From Guadua angustifolia (Eukaryota > Streptophyta > Magnoliopsida > Poales > Poaceae), in the NCBI GenBank assembly GCA_036346375.1, contig JAYEVE010001397.1:1-64000 (forward strand): DNA of 64,000 bases. The letters are read 5' to 3'. Below are positions 1-11,730 of this stretch, in pieces (within the stretch, counting starts at the first letter, position 1; every line of letters starts with the position of its first letter). The notes below the pieces were generated by a model that worked only from the letters and a program-made list of their open reading frames with translations, was not told the DNA's origin and did not search any database. The position numbers were made by a program, and so were the translations under genes.

Positions 1-13
1 TGATGTCGACGAT

Positions 14-1138
14 GTAAAATCAAGTAAAGAAATTTGATGTTGAAGGAAATTTCAGCGTATGGCAATATGTAATAAAGGATGTCCTTGTCCAGCAAGATAG
101 AGTTCATCTCTACTTTTGTATGGGACAAATCGAAAAAGACATCCGTTGAAGACTAGAAGCTGATGGAGTGGGAGGTTATCAATATAATCCGTCTATGTCT
201 CTCCAATGAGATAAAGTATTCAGCGATCAAGAAGAATTCACTAATTAAGGAATAACTTAGAAGAATTGCATATGACGAAGTCGCTGACAAACCGTGGATG
301 TTGAAGCGACAATTGTATATGTTACAAATGAAGGAAGGTACACGATTCATTAATCATCTCAATGTCTTCAAGAAGTTTATCACATAGCTAATTAGTGTGG
401 ATGAGAAAATTGAGAAGAATGTTAAAGTCGTCAAACTAGCATCATCTCTACCATTATTATGAGAGCAATTGGTGATGAATATTTTCATCGGGAAAAACAT
501 TCTCAACATCAATGATGCAGTTGCATATCTATTGAAGGTATAGTCCTTGAAAAAGCTATTGAAATCTTCATCCTCAAGTGATCAAGAGTGGGCTATAGTA
601 GGTGCTGCAAGTAAAAGAAAGAGTTACATGAAAAAAGGGCAAAGGCAAGAGTAATGGCACACATATATACAATCTTTGTGATGAAGAAGGTTATCTAATA
701 GAGGACTATTCGAGATTAAAGCAAATGAAGGGTGCATACTCAGTGGCAGTAACAAAATATGATTCAGATTTGCTTGTCGTCAGTCAATTAAGTACTCCAC
801 ATGGATGAATATTAGATTTAGATTGTTGCTTCCATATATGTTCGGCAAGGGAAATATTTAATTAAGGATCTCTATGCCCAGCGAATAGAACTGTTCACTT
901 GGCTGATTACAAGGAGTATGCATTACCTAAGGTGGAAACATTTATATTGGAGATGTATGATGGAACACATCGCACATTGTTAGGAGTTCAATGTATTGTC
1001 GGCTTAAAGAAGAACCTAATATCTATTAGATCGTTTGAACTTGAAGATCGTGAGGTATCACTTCGATGTGGAGTTATGCGAGTTACTTGCAAAGGGCTAT
1101 TAATCATAAAAATATCTATAGTAATGGAGGATACCAAT
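14..1138 (+). pseudogene. Copia gag and GAG-pre-integrase remnant
   Basis: Near the start the translation reads FDVEGNFSVWQ, the conserved opening of copia-type gag (UBN2 family). At about 678-725 there is a worn CCHC knuckle (CNLCDEEGYL, with the last Cys and His degraded). At about 813-850 LDLDCCFHICSARE resembles the protease-region motif DSGCSFHIC. At 899-1138 an 80-codon open frame contains GVQCIVGLKKNLISIRSFE, matching the GAG-pre-integrase domain of Ty1-copia polyproteins. Several in-frame stops show it is dead. Gag would package the element RNA and the protease would cut the polyprotein; neither is functional here. Confidence 0.75.
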
Positions 1139-1594
1139 TGATAGGTAATTAAAAATAAAGGAAGGGTAACTAATAGGAGGTTTAATAAAAATCCTGATCT
1201 CAACTGCAATTATGCAATGGAATACAAAGAGGGTTAAAAAATCTAGTAAGCGTAAAGATGAAGGTACAAACCGTTGGAAGGAGAAAGACATGGCAGGACC
1301 AACCACACCTTACTAATGAGTAGGTGAAGCTCGGATGTAGTACAAACCTATGGCATGTAGTACTGTAAGAACATGAGGTGTAGTTAACCAAACTATACAA
1401 AGATAAAGCTCTTTGGTAGAGGGTTCGAGAGGCTAAGCCCGAATACCAACATGCACATTGCGGTGATGTGCATGAGCCACTATGGTGGGGGGCACTTCCA
1501 ACGGATAGAGAAAAATTAAAAATTACAGAGCTAACTTGAAGTGGGTTCTTGGAGGAGCACGATGACTTCAATAAATAAGAGTTAAGGTGGGGAT

Positions 1595-2035
1595 TGTTAA
1601 AGGTGACGTATATCGAGTCTTTTAGGATTTAAAAAGGTGTGCTAGATGAATCCTAATAGAATTAGGTTTTCTACTTTCTTTCAAAGTGTGATTTCTATTT
1701 ACTTTATAGAAGGACTAAGGGGGCTATTTAACTCATGGGATAGTCATGGAGAATCAAAGTAATTAAGAAGTCACAAACCAATTCATCCAAAACAAGAGGC
1801 GCACGAGATGATTAGAGGCAATGTTATTTTTTAGCACTAGATTCTTGTATAGGGCAAGAATCCGAGAATCTAAAAGGTTCGAGAGATTGTGAGATATCAA
1901 CAATCTCTTGTGCTCTTTTGAGTTTGTGCTTAAATAATTTATGGTCGGCTTCGCCAATATTTCTCTCTCGTCATGTTTGCTTCAACATCATCATTTTGAT
2001 TCCTTTTACAAGATTTATCTTCTTCGTTTTTAACA
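1595..2035 (+). repeat. Copia 3' LTR (441 bp)
   Basis: The segment starts TGTTAAAGG directly after a polypurine-like tract (AAGGTGGGGA) and ends TTTAACA, so its ends are inverted repeats with the TG...CA rule. It is AT-rich and contains no ORF worth calling. The matching 5' LTR would be upstream of the window, so the pair could not be compared. Confidence 0.65.
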
Positions 2036-2152
2036 CTATGCATACCCTGTAACGTGTCTCATAAAATTTTGGTCCGATACGAAGACTACTGTACATAAGA
2101 AAGAGTATTAGAGCCACTACTACAGAACCGGCTACCTGGCGGCTCGTAACCC

Positions 2153-2405
2153 CCTTTAGAAGCGGTTTATAACGCTTCTAAGCAACGCGTGTGATACCGT
2201 TGGGTATCTGGCGATTCTTTCAACTCGCTGTCTTTGTGGCACGAAAGCAGTTGGGAAGGTGTCGGGAAGGCGATGGAGCCGCCCGTGGGGACTCCTGGCG
2301 ATTCGTGTTACAAACGCTTGTGAGAAGGAGATCGAAGTGGTTAGACTTACCAACCGCTTGTGAAGCGGACTCTAGAAGCGGTTGGAGTCACCAACCGCTT
2401 TTGGA
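2153..2405. repeat. Left subterminal repeat array of the CACTA element
   Basis: AACCGCTT and its reverse complement, often as ACCGCTTGTGA or TAGAAGCGGTT, occur repeatedly in both orientations inside the first 300 bp. In the En/Spm family such short subterminal repeats bind the accessory protein (TNPA in maize) that pairs the ends for transposition. The same 8-mer recurs at the right end and in two internal clusters. Confidence 0.8.
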
Positions 2406-2657
2406 GATAGTTTTTGATTATATGTATTATAGAATATGTTCTTACGGTGTTTTTGTATATCGTTTTTGACCATAAAATTAAATATGAGTGGAGGAGTTTT
2501 TTTGCAATTAAATATATATTACATATGCATACTCATACACATGTTCACAAGCTAGCTCGATACACAAAAAACGAACTTAATAGTGTAAAAAATGGACAAG
2601 TACATACACGCAACCGACATTTACAAGTTTGAATGATTAAAAAATGATTATCGAACT

Positions 2658-5600
2658 CATTTCTTGCATGCGTCACTCTTTAAGTCTTTGGTCGACGTGG
2701 ATGTCATCATCAGTTCAGCGGTGTTCAACGAAGGACCAAGCCTTTTGTGCAACTCGCCATTTGGAGATACAACCTCATCGACAATGAAGTCGATGAGTTG
2801 TTCTTGGAGTCTTGCGCACCGGTGAGGCGGAACACGTTAACGTGCTCATCGATGTTGGGCTGACAATTAATTAAGCGGGAAGTATATAAATATCTGATCA
2901 CATGTAATTAATTAAAATGTAAGTTGTAGCTAACAAATTGACATGCATATACGAACCTCGGCATAATGTTCCAGCTCATCGCCATGGATAAAACTTTGAA
3001 TATAGTGGAACACGTAGTAGCCACATAAGTTGTTTCCAGCCGTCTGGCGTTTAACCTTCACGGGGAGAAATTTCAGAATATCAGATGAAGAACTGATGTG
3101 GCGCATGTATATTAATAATAGTTTTTGTAGTACGTACCTGAGTGCTTATTATGACTTCGAATTCTTTCTTGAATTCTCCTTTTTGCTTCTTCTGGAACTT
3201 TGCAAATGTCCTGTTCAGGACGTCAATGAACCATTGGTATTTTTTGACTGGATTCCTTCTTGAGTCATGAACTATAATCCTGCTGTTGTCAAGCTCGATA
3301 ACTAGAAGGATCCAGTGAAACCTGTTCGTATATTGCAACATATGCGTAAGTAGCTAGTCATACTATCAATGGCTTAAGAAATACAAGAACAAGAGGTTTG
3401 TGAGAACACATACTTGAAGTTGAACTGCAGAAGTATGTACGGTTTGTAGTGCTGTTTCAACAATGCATGCAAAATATATGCCTCAACTTGCGGTTTTTGC
3501 TGGTCGTATGACTAGACTTTCTCTTTGACAACCTCTAGGTCGATGAAGCCAACGTTCTGTTTACCTAGTTGACGAATACTCATACCAGGGGTACCCCACA
3601 GCAAAGTATACATCTATTTCAAGATCATCTATCTCTCGATCGTTACGTGCGTGGCGGCAAGGCGGAGGCGTCTGAGCTTTGGAGGGGTATTACCAAAGTC
3701 TCTGTCCCTCACAGATGGGATTATCCCTAAATATCAGCTAGAGCACCAGACGATCCGATTTGGGCACGGCTCTAGGACCAACGGGGGGCCACGAAAGACC
3801 CTCAGCCTCGTTCAAGGCCCACCAAGGGTGGTCCGACCTGGCCTCAGGTCGGACGTTCCCGCAGGCTCCCACTTGGCCTCGGGTCGGATCCCGGATGAGC
3901 TCCGGCTCAGCCACCTTCGCCACATCGCCGGTCGACTCCGAATTGGTCGCCTGCTCCATAGACACGACGGCCCTGCTGGGGTAGGTGACTCCTTCCCAAG
4001 GTGGCCGGGAGGCCACCAAAGTCAGCTGCCGTCGATTCACCCGCCATGCGCGATGAGGAGACGCTCTCTCCGCGGCGTCAGGGCTCATCATGATGGCGTT
4101 AGCATCCGACAGCGTCAGAGAGAGGCAGTCGCACCTTCGACCAGGCGCTACCGTTGTGTCTACCAACCCGGTGTGGGTCAACAGGGACCTGTCAATCATC
4201 AAGACTGAAGACCAAAAACTCCCAGGCGTAGCATACCCCTACCTTTTTTTCCTCCAAAGTCCCGTGTAACCTGCCCCCTCCGCCTATATAAAGGGAGGCA
4301 TGACCCTTAGGGAGGGGGATCGGACATTCGCGTCCTCATTCGCATTCGATTCGCTCGCACCCACATCCGAGCCATCCAACCTAGGCAAACACATCCGATC
4401 TCCTCCACTCGGACGACGCTAAGGGCACATCTTTGCCCGCTTGTAATCCGTGTAGTCCACTACACCCGAGCAATACAAAACCACCACCTGCCGGACTTAG
4501 GGATATTGGCCCGAACCGATATACATCTTGGGCTCCCTTAGTCTAACCATTCAAGGAGAGGGAGCGCGCAACCCCTATACTTACAAATTTACTTGCCGGT
4601 TGTACGAAACACCGACACCAGTCTTCTACATCGTTGTATCTCCATTCTACATAGGAAGGGATAACTAAGTTAATTAGATTTTCAATTTTGTGGTACGAGA
4701 GGAAGCAAACGGTAAACTTAGTAGATCGACACTTACGGACACCAGCGAGGACATGAAAGACACCGTTGGCGGCGTCTCCTTGGTACACATGGTACAAGTC
4801 CTCAATTCGGCCATATTTACGTGTTGTTCCCTTGGAAGAAATGCTCATCTTGGAAAATGAGGAGGAACATTTGCTCTCCTTTAGATGCCCTTTTCATGTA
4901 CCATTCATGCATTTGACGCATCTTGGTTGGGAGATCATTTATATCTTTTGGATCAATTAGCGGTTTGCCCAACTCATACTTCCATCTGGTTGGTGCCTTT
5001 GGAAGATCTGGTCTATTGATTCGAGTCCGCCTCCTTCAGGAATGTCATTTCCTCAAGCTACATTCACACTCTGTTCATCTTCCACTTTCTTTTCTTTCCA
5101 TACATGAGCCGTGTATTTTTCACTTTGTAGCCTTTCTTATTGTCCTTTTGTAGTGGTCGTCACAAGCGGTGGTGGCCGTTCATTCATGATTGAAAGTGTT
5201 TCACGCTTTTTTATCTATTTTAACCTTGGGCTCTGGCTTCTTTGGCATAATTGCACTGCCACATCCGTCTTCTGGGATCGGCTAACTCCTCATGATCGAG
5301 ATCATATGGCCTCTTTGGCGGTTCCTTTGACATTCTCTGTCTGCCGGATGCAGGACTTCGTGGGAGGAGGTGCGATCTGAGATCCCTCCTTCGACATCGA
5401 GCTTCTTCCTTGGGGAGATCTTTGGAGGCGTGGTATTGGAGATGTTGGGTGCTTCTTACTTTCGGCGGTGGCGGTGGCGGTGGCAGCAGAGTCGGGCTTC
5501 TTTGTGGGCGGGAGGTGGAGGCGTGGCATGGACCACCGGGAAGCATTGCGTCAGCGACGGCCTGGAGGAGTCGTGGGTTGTCGATGTGGAGGCGTGCTTG

Positions 5601-7274
5601 CTCCTACGGTGGCTCAAACTGCAGGTCCTCTCTTCTTTGGAGATGTAACCTCCACACCATCTGGAAATATGATGTACTTTTTGCGCGGAGGATGAATGTG
5701 CCATGGAGGGCTGTCCAAGCTTGGTCACGTCGTCGCCCCTGACAATCTCGAGCATGAGATCTTGAAGCCCCCACCACCTCTTCCCTGTGACCTTGAGTAT
5801 TGGAGGGTATCTGGTTGAAGTGGAATGTCCGCCCGTCTCCACCGGATAAGCCATCCGTAAGCCACCTTGTAGGAGATTCACGCATATCAATGTGTGCTTC
5901 GCACTAGCGGCGAACCTTGATCTTTGTCACGGGATAACGAACTGTGGGTTATCGCTCTGAGGGCCACGGCGAGACAGCGCAAGCTGCTCTTTGCTTGCGG
6001 TCGGACTGATCACGGAGTTCGGCGCCCTTTGAACATTGGTCGAGCGTAGTGCTCCCGGTGGCTTATTGCTTGGCGGACACTTTTGCGTGACCATATCTTC
6101 GATGGAAGCCTTCGTAGCTCTAAGCTCTTCCTCCAATCGGCACACTCTACGATCTCTCCTCTTGCTTACACTCCGGCTCTGTATGCTTGCTTGAGTCTTT
6201 GGCAAAGCCGTGCCTCCACGGCATCTTCCCGAAACCTCGTGTCCGTCCCGGGTGCTCAGGGTTTTGAAGGGCATATATTAGCTCGTCATTCTCCCTGTCC
6301 GTCACCAAGGATCCTGATCGAGACTACTCGATGGCTTGTACAATCCTTTCACCAACTTCTTGGACTGTCGCTGCCATCACCAAGCTACCGTCATCTGCAA
6401 GTTTGCCCCCGTGAGCCAAGAACCAATTGCGCAGGCGAGGCTCCCAATTCTCAGTTTCAGGTACAACATCTTGTTGCCGAAGTTCCTCTTCCCGCTTGTC
6501 CCATTTCTTTGTAGCTTTGATGTAACCACCGGTCGAGATGATGGTGGTATTTCTTCTTCCAGGCATTCACCTGTTTTCTCTCTCGCGGCTGTACGCATCC
6601 AAGCGGCTTATACTCTCGAAAGCATCCCAATGATCCCTTGACTTAGGAAATTGATTGAAGTCGGCCTTTCTCCTTTGTCGATGTACTTGCGGGTGAGGGC
6701 GACTTCCTTCGCTGAAAGGAAGTTGCCATCTTCTTCAAAGCCCATCCCTTGGCGTCTGTTCGTACCCTTCGAAAAGTGAAATTTTCCTTTATATCATTCC
6801 GAAGCGGTTCCTTGGTAGCTGCAGCGGGACTTGACCCATTTCGAATCTTGATTGGGACGTGATCCCTCACGTGGTAGCCGCAAGCGTTGTTGAAAGGGCC
6901 AATTGTTGATTCTGGGGCTAGCAGACTCCCGTCGTTGCCGACTTCGGTTATCACATACTTTGTCGAAGGGTTCTTGTTAGGTCCTCGGTTAATTCTAGGC
7001 TGGGTGGCGATGATGTACGAAATTTGGATACACAAACACATATAATATGAATGATTTTAGGATAATTAACATGTTTACGGTGATTTTATAATGGGTAAGA
7101 GTATACCTCGTAGCGGTGTTAACGACCTCATCGCACCGGCGTTAGCGCACCATCGTGATTTTCGCATCGGTGTTAATGGCCTCATTGGCTAAGATGCTAC
7201 CAAAGTACAATGGTCTCGAACATTAGATTTTCCGCATCATCGAAATCCGGGTCACCACGTCTTGGTGTCGCCAT
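2658..7274 (-). pseudogene. CACTA second gene: Ulp1/C48-type protease protein, disrupted
   Basis: The start is chosen at MATPRRGDPDFDDAENLMFE (ATG at 7272-7274); the last frame ends at 2658. The N-terminal part (about 6650-6900) resembles plant CACTA proteins (RDHVPIKIRNG, WALKKMATSFQ), then KMLYLKLRIGSLA, then LPTKMRQMHEWYM (about 4880-4930). The C-terminal part is a Ulp1 cysteine protease domain: FHWILLVIE has the histidine (3315-3317), IIVHDS the aspartate (3264-3266), and, after an intron with donor CAG/GTACGT, NLCGYYV the catalytic cysteine (3023-3025). Such SUMO-protease-like domains are common as second genes of plant CACTA elements; their role in transposition is unclear. A solo LTR (3570-4617) and many small indels interrupt the frame. 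The triad residues survive. Confidence 0.75.
3570..4617 (+). mobile_element. Solo LTR of a Ty3-gypsy element, nested in the Ulp1 gene
   Basis: The 1048-bp segment begins TGACGAATACTC and ends AACACCGACA. Flanking pentamers are CTAGT (3565-3569) and CCAGT (4618-4622), a target duplication with one mismatch. A TATA box (TATATAAA, 4285-4292) followed by the GC-rich and then AATACAAAACC-containing stretch seen in grass gypsy LTRs sets the plus orientation. There is no internal region or second LTR, so this is a solo LTR left by unequal recombination. A second member in the opposite orientation lies at 16993-18085. The long ORFs here (3651-4208 and its opposite-strand shadow) are chance GC-rich frames. 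Confidence 0.88.
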
Positions 7275-7299
7275 CTAGAGTAGAGCAAATCCTTCGTTT

Positions 7300-7445
7300 A
7301 CGAACCGCTTATAGAGGACCTCTAGGCTAGGTTGGGCGGGCAGCCCCGATTACAAGCGGTTGGTAATATAAACCGCTTGTAGTAAGTACCATCTACAAGC
7401 GGTTGGTATTATGAACCGCTTGTAGAAGGACTCTACAAGCGGTTA
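7300..7445. repeat. Internal AACCGCTT cluster between the two CACTA genes (unit 1)
   Basis: Six or so copies of AACCGCTTGTAG or its complement are packed into about 145 bp between the start of the Ulp1-type gene and the end of the transposase gene. They match the subterminal repeats at both transposon ends. A duplicate lies at about 10008-10148. Confidence 0.8.
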
Positions 7446-7711
7446 AATAATTTTGTCCTTTATTCTCATTTTAAAATTTGTACAAATCGTTTTAACGCTT
7501 TATTTTAATTTAAAGTTTTTGTAGAAATAGTTTTAACCCTTTGTACAAGCAATGTTAAACATCAACATATCAACATGATCATATGGAATAATTTGTATAC
7601 AAGTAGTACATCTTAAGTCTTCGTCTTTACAATTGTTCGCCGTTATGATCGTGGCGTATGTAAAGGCATCGACATCAACATCACCGCGGAGGCGTTTATG
7701 TCGACATCAAG

Positions 7712-9052
7712 CTATAAAGGAGGGAGCTCGTCGAGCCGACCATACTCTTCCTCGTCGGTGACGTTCTCAACTCCTACAATCCTTCGTTTGACTTGGAGAA
7801 CCACATGTCGCTTTGGCATTACCTTTTGCTTGTCCTTTCGATTTTCTTTATGCTTTTCCTTCTGCTTTTTAGGTTTGCTTGACATGTCCATTACATAGAA
7901 GACCTGGATCACATCGTTCGCGAGAACAAACGGTTCGCGCCTATAGCCGACTTCTGTGAGATCCACGGTTGTCATGCCGTATTTGTCGACTTTCACACCG
8001 TTTGGAGTCAGCTTGACCCATTAGCACTTAAATAGAGGGACCTTCAGAGGTTCATAGTCGAGCTCCCATATTTCTTCTATGAAACCATAATATGTGTCCA
8101 ACTTCGCCATGTTGTCTTGGCGTCTATCACGGACACATTGCTGCAGTTGGTGCTCCTGTTATCAGGGATCGGTGTAGAATGTGTAACCATTGATCTCATA
8201 CCCCTTGAATGTCACGATTTCTTGTGATGGTCCCCAGGCCAAGCGTTGCAATAGTTCATCGTTTGACCCTTCCTTAAGGATGTATACATGGCAGCAATGT
8301 AGAAAGAATCCATGTGCTTGAGGTTATCCAACTCTCTCTTCCTGTGAACTTCATGGCGTAGGACACTCTTGTCTTTGAAGGACATAGGGGCGACTATAGT
8401 TGATTGCTTGAGCGATTGAAATGTGCTTGCTTGAATGCAACAAGATCATTGCATGCAACCCCTTGCCTTCCTATTGTCCCTTTGCCCGTAGCCTCCCTCG
8501 GTAATGCGTGATATGGGGACGCCGAGATAGGATTTAGATCATTCATGTAATCAACACAAAACACTATCACCTCCTCCGATCACGTAGCCCTCGGCAATGC
8601 AGCCTTAGGACACGAGCAGTTCACTGGACGTACTTCTTGAGGACACTCATGTACCTCTCGAAAGGAACATGTTGTGCGAGATACCTTTGTCGAGGATACC
8701 TATCTCCTTGACAAGGTGAGCGGTGAGATGAACCATGATATCAAAGAATGCGAGGAGGAAAGATTATCTCGAGGCTAACCAAACTTTGTACCACATCGAC
8801 CTCCAACTTAGGCGGTTTAAATTTGGTTCGACGACCTTCTGAAATGGCGTTAGGAAGGAAAATAGCTTTGTGATTGTCCCCGCACCCTTTCGGGCGATAT
8901 ACCTCGGCTGACTCTTTGGAACAAGTGTGTCATCAACACAAAGCGATCATGGGATTTTAGGCATTGGAGTTTGTTCTCTTCGTGTTTCTGAGTCTCTTTA
9001 CATTTGAGGAGTATCCGGAAGGACATTCACCTGTTCAAACACTCAATCATGT
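7712..9052 (-). pseudogene. Duplicated 3' part of the TNPD transposase gene
   Basis: The open stretch 7712-7996 encodes KVDKYGMTTVDLTEVGYRRE, then PFVLANDVIQVFYVMDM, a lysine-rich linker, KRHVVLQVKRRIVGVENV and ends in LDELPPL. This is the C-terminal DUF4216 region of plant TNP2/TNPD transposases. Upstream sequence to 9052 matches the 3' transposase region of unit 2. It lacks the N-terminal and catalytic halves, so it is an orphaned tail created by the tandem duplication. Interestingly its final exon is less frameshifted than the one still attached to the full gene. Confidence 0.8.
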
Positions 9053-9977
9053 GCAAGTTTGCCCCGTGAGCCAAGAACCAATTGCGCAGCGAGGCTCCCA
9101 ATTCTCAGTTTCAGGTACAACATCTTGTTGCCGAAGTTCCTCTTCCCGCTTGTCCCATTTCTTTGTAGCTTTGATGTAACCACGGTCCCGAGATGGTGGT
9201 GGTATTTCTTCTTCGGGCATTCACCTGCTTTTTCTCTCTCGCGCATCGTGATCATCCAAGCGGCTTGTACTCCTCGAAAGCATCCCAATGATCCGCGACT
9301 TAGGAAATTGATTGAAGTCGGCCTTTCTCCTTTGTCGATGTACTTGCGGGTGAGGGCGACTTCCCTTCTGCTGAAAGGAAGTTGCCATCTTCTTCAAAGC
9401 CCATCCCTTGGCCGTCTGTTCGTACCCTTCTAGAAAAGTGAAATTTTCCTTTATATCATTCCAGAGCAGTTCCTTGGTAGCTGCAGGACTTGACCCATTT
9501 CGAATCTTGATTGGGGCGTGATCCCTCACGTGGTAGCCATAGCGTTGTTGAAAGGGCCAATTGTTGATTCTGGGCTAGCAGACTCCGTCGTTGCCGACTT
9601 CGGTTATCACATACTTTGTCGAAGGGTTCTTGCTAGGTCCTCGGTTAATTTTAGACTGGGTGGCCGATGATGTACCGGGCTGGATACACAAACACATATA
9701 ATATGAATGATTTTAGGATAATTAACATGTTTACGGTGATTTTATAATGGGTAAGAGTATACCTCGGTACCAGTGTTAACGACCTCATCGACAGCGTTAG
9801 CAGCACCATCGTGATTTTCTGCATCAGTGTTAATGGCCTCGCGTTAGCAGCACCATCGTGATTTTCTGCATCAGTGTTAATGGCCTCATTGGCTAAGATG
9901 CTACCCAGCGCAATGGTCTCGAACATTAGATTTTCCGCATCATCGAAATCCGGGTCACCACGTCTTGGTGTCGCCAT
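9053..9977 (-). pseudogene. Duplicated 5' part of the Ulp1-type CACTA gene
   Basis: It starts with the same MATPRRGDPDFDDAENLMFE as the copy at 7274 and continues through MRDHAPIKIRNG, WALKKMATSFQQK and KMLYLKLRIGSLA, then stops at the duplication junction near 9052. The protease domain is absent. Compared with unit 1 it has an extra 50-bp direct repeat (about 9787-9870: the block ending in TTAATGGCCTC occurs twice) and several one- to three-base indels. Confidence 0.75.
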
Positions 9978-11730
9978 CTAGAGTAGAGCAAATCCTTCGT
10001 TTACGAACCGCTTATAGAGGACCTCTAGGCTAGGTTGGGCGGGCAGCCCCGATTACAAGCGGTTGGTAATATAAACCGCTTGTAGAAGTACCATCTACAA
10101 GCGGTTGGTATTATGAACCGCTTGTAGAAGGGACTCTACAAGCGGTTCGTAATTTTGTCCCTTTATTCTCATTTTAAAATTTGTACAAATCGTTTTAACG
10201 CTTTGTTTTAATTTAAAGTTTTTGTAGAAATAGTTTTAACCCTTTGTACAAGCAATGTTAAACATCAACATATCAACATGATCATATGGAATAATTTGTA
10301 TACAAGTAGTACATCTTAAGTCTTCGTCTTTACAATTGTTCCTTCGTTATGATCGTGGCGTATGTAAAACATCGACATCAACATCACGCAGGCGTTTATG
10401 TCGACATCAAGCTGTAAAAGGAGGAGCTCGTCGAAGGCGACCATACTCTTCCTCGTCGGTGGCGTTCTCAACTCCTACAATCCTTCGTTTGACTTGGAGA
10501 ACCACATGTCGCTTTGGCATTACCTTTTGCTTGTCCTTCGATTTTCTTTATGCTTTTCATACGCTTTTTAGGTTTGCTTGACATGTCCATTACATAGAAG
10601 ACACGGATCACATCGTTCGCGAGAACAAGCGGTTCGCGCCTATAGCGACTTCTGTGAGATCCACGGTTGTCATGCCGTGTTGTTGACTTTCACACCGTTT
10701 GGAGTCACTTGACCCATTAGCACTTAAATAGAGGACCTTCAGAGGTTCATAGTCGAGCTCCATATTTCTTCTATGAAACCATAATATGTGTCCAACCGCC
10801 ATTTGTTGTCAAGGCGTCTACTCTGACACCATTGCAGTTGGTGCTCCTGTTATCACGAATGGTGTAGAATGTGTAACCATTGATCTCATACCCTTGAATG
10901 TCACGATTTCTTGTGATGGTCCCCGTGCCAAGCGTTGCAATAGTTCATCGTTTGACCCTTCCTTAAGGATGTATACAGAGCAACCGCCGAAAGAATCCAT
11001 GTGCTTGAGGTTATCCAACTCTCTGTCTTCCTGTGAACTCATGGCGTAGGACACTCTTGTCTTTGAAGGACATAGGGGCGACTATAGTTGATTGCTTGAG
11101 CAGTTGAAATGTGCTTGCTTGAATGCAACAAGATCATTGCATGCAATCGCTTGCCTTCCTATTGTCCCTTTGCCCGTAGCCTCCCTCGTGTCGTGATATG
11201 GGGACGCCGATAGGATTTAGATCATTCATGTAATCAACACAAAACACTATCACCTCCTCCGTCACGTAGCCCTCGGCAATGCAGCCTTAGGACCTGACAG
11301 TTACGGACGTACTTCTTGAGGACACTCATGTACCTCTCGAAAGGGAACATGTTGTGCGAGATACTTGGTCGAGGATACCTATCTCCTTGACAAGGTGAGC
11401 GGTGAGATGAACCATGATATCAAAGAATGCGAGGAGGAAAGATTATCTCGAGGCTAACCAAACTTTGTACCACATCGACCTCCAACTTAGGCGGTTTAGC
11501 TGGTTCGACGACCTTCTGCGAAATGGCGTCAGGAAGGAAAATAGCTTTGTGATTGTCCCCGCACCCACTCGGGCGATATACCTCGTGACTCTTGGGAGCA
11601 GCTGTGTCATCAACACAAGGCGATCATGGGATTTTAGGCATTGGAGTTTGTTCTCTTTCGTGTTTCTGAGTCTCTTTACATTTGAGGAGTATCCGAAGGG
11701 ACATTCACCTTGTTCAAACACTCAATCATG
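9053..11730. repeat. Internal tandem duplication of the CACTA element, unit 2
   Basis: This is the second copy of the 2.65-kb unit. Its junction with unit 1 lies where TCAATCATG runs into TGCAAGTTTGCCCC (about 9048-9053), and its right edge is at the same TCAATCATG (11730), beyond which the single-copy transposase continues. It contains a second AACCGCTT cluster at about 10008-10148. Confidence 0.85.

Larger units (their letters stand above)
1..2035 (+). mobile_element. Decayed Ty1-copia retrotransposon, 3' part
   Basis: The plus strand carries copia-type gag and pre-integrase reading frames broken by stops, then a purine-rich tract (about 1584-1593) and a 441-bp LTR. The integrase core, reverse transcriptase and RNase H expected between the pre-integrase domain and the LTR are absent: only about 450 bp separate them. 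The element is therefore internally deleted as well as mutated. The 5' LTR lies outside the window. The CACTA element that follows inserted about 75 bp beyond the LTR. Confidence 0.75.
6398..9052. repeat. Internal tandem duplication of the CACTA element, unit 1
   Basis: This 2.65-kb unit and the next (9053-11730) are direct, adjacent copies with high identity. Each contains, from left to right, the 5' part of the Ulp1-type gene, an intergenic cluster of AACCGCTT repeats, and the 3' part of the transposase gene. The ancestral order transposase then Ulp1 gene (minus strand) is restored if one unit is removed. The units differ mainly by 1-4 base indels. Confidence 0.85.

Noticed and set aside
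3651..4208. 185-codon open frame on the plus strand and a 154-codon frame opposite it
   Set aside because: Both lie wholly inside a gypsy solo LTR defined by its target duplication; GC-rich LTRs give long chance frames.
5220..6641. Cluster of overlapping frames up to 144 codons on both strands
   Set aside because: They are shadows of the frameshifted minus-strand Ulp1-type CACTA gene; none shows an independent domain.
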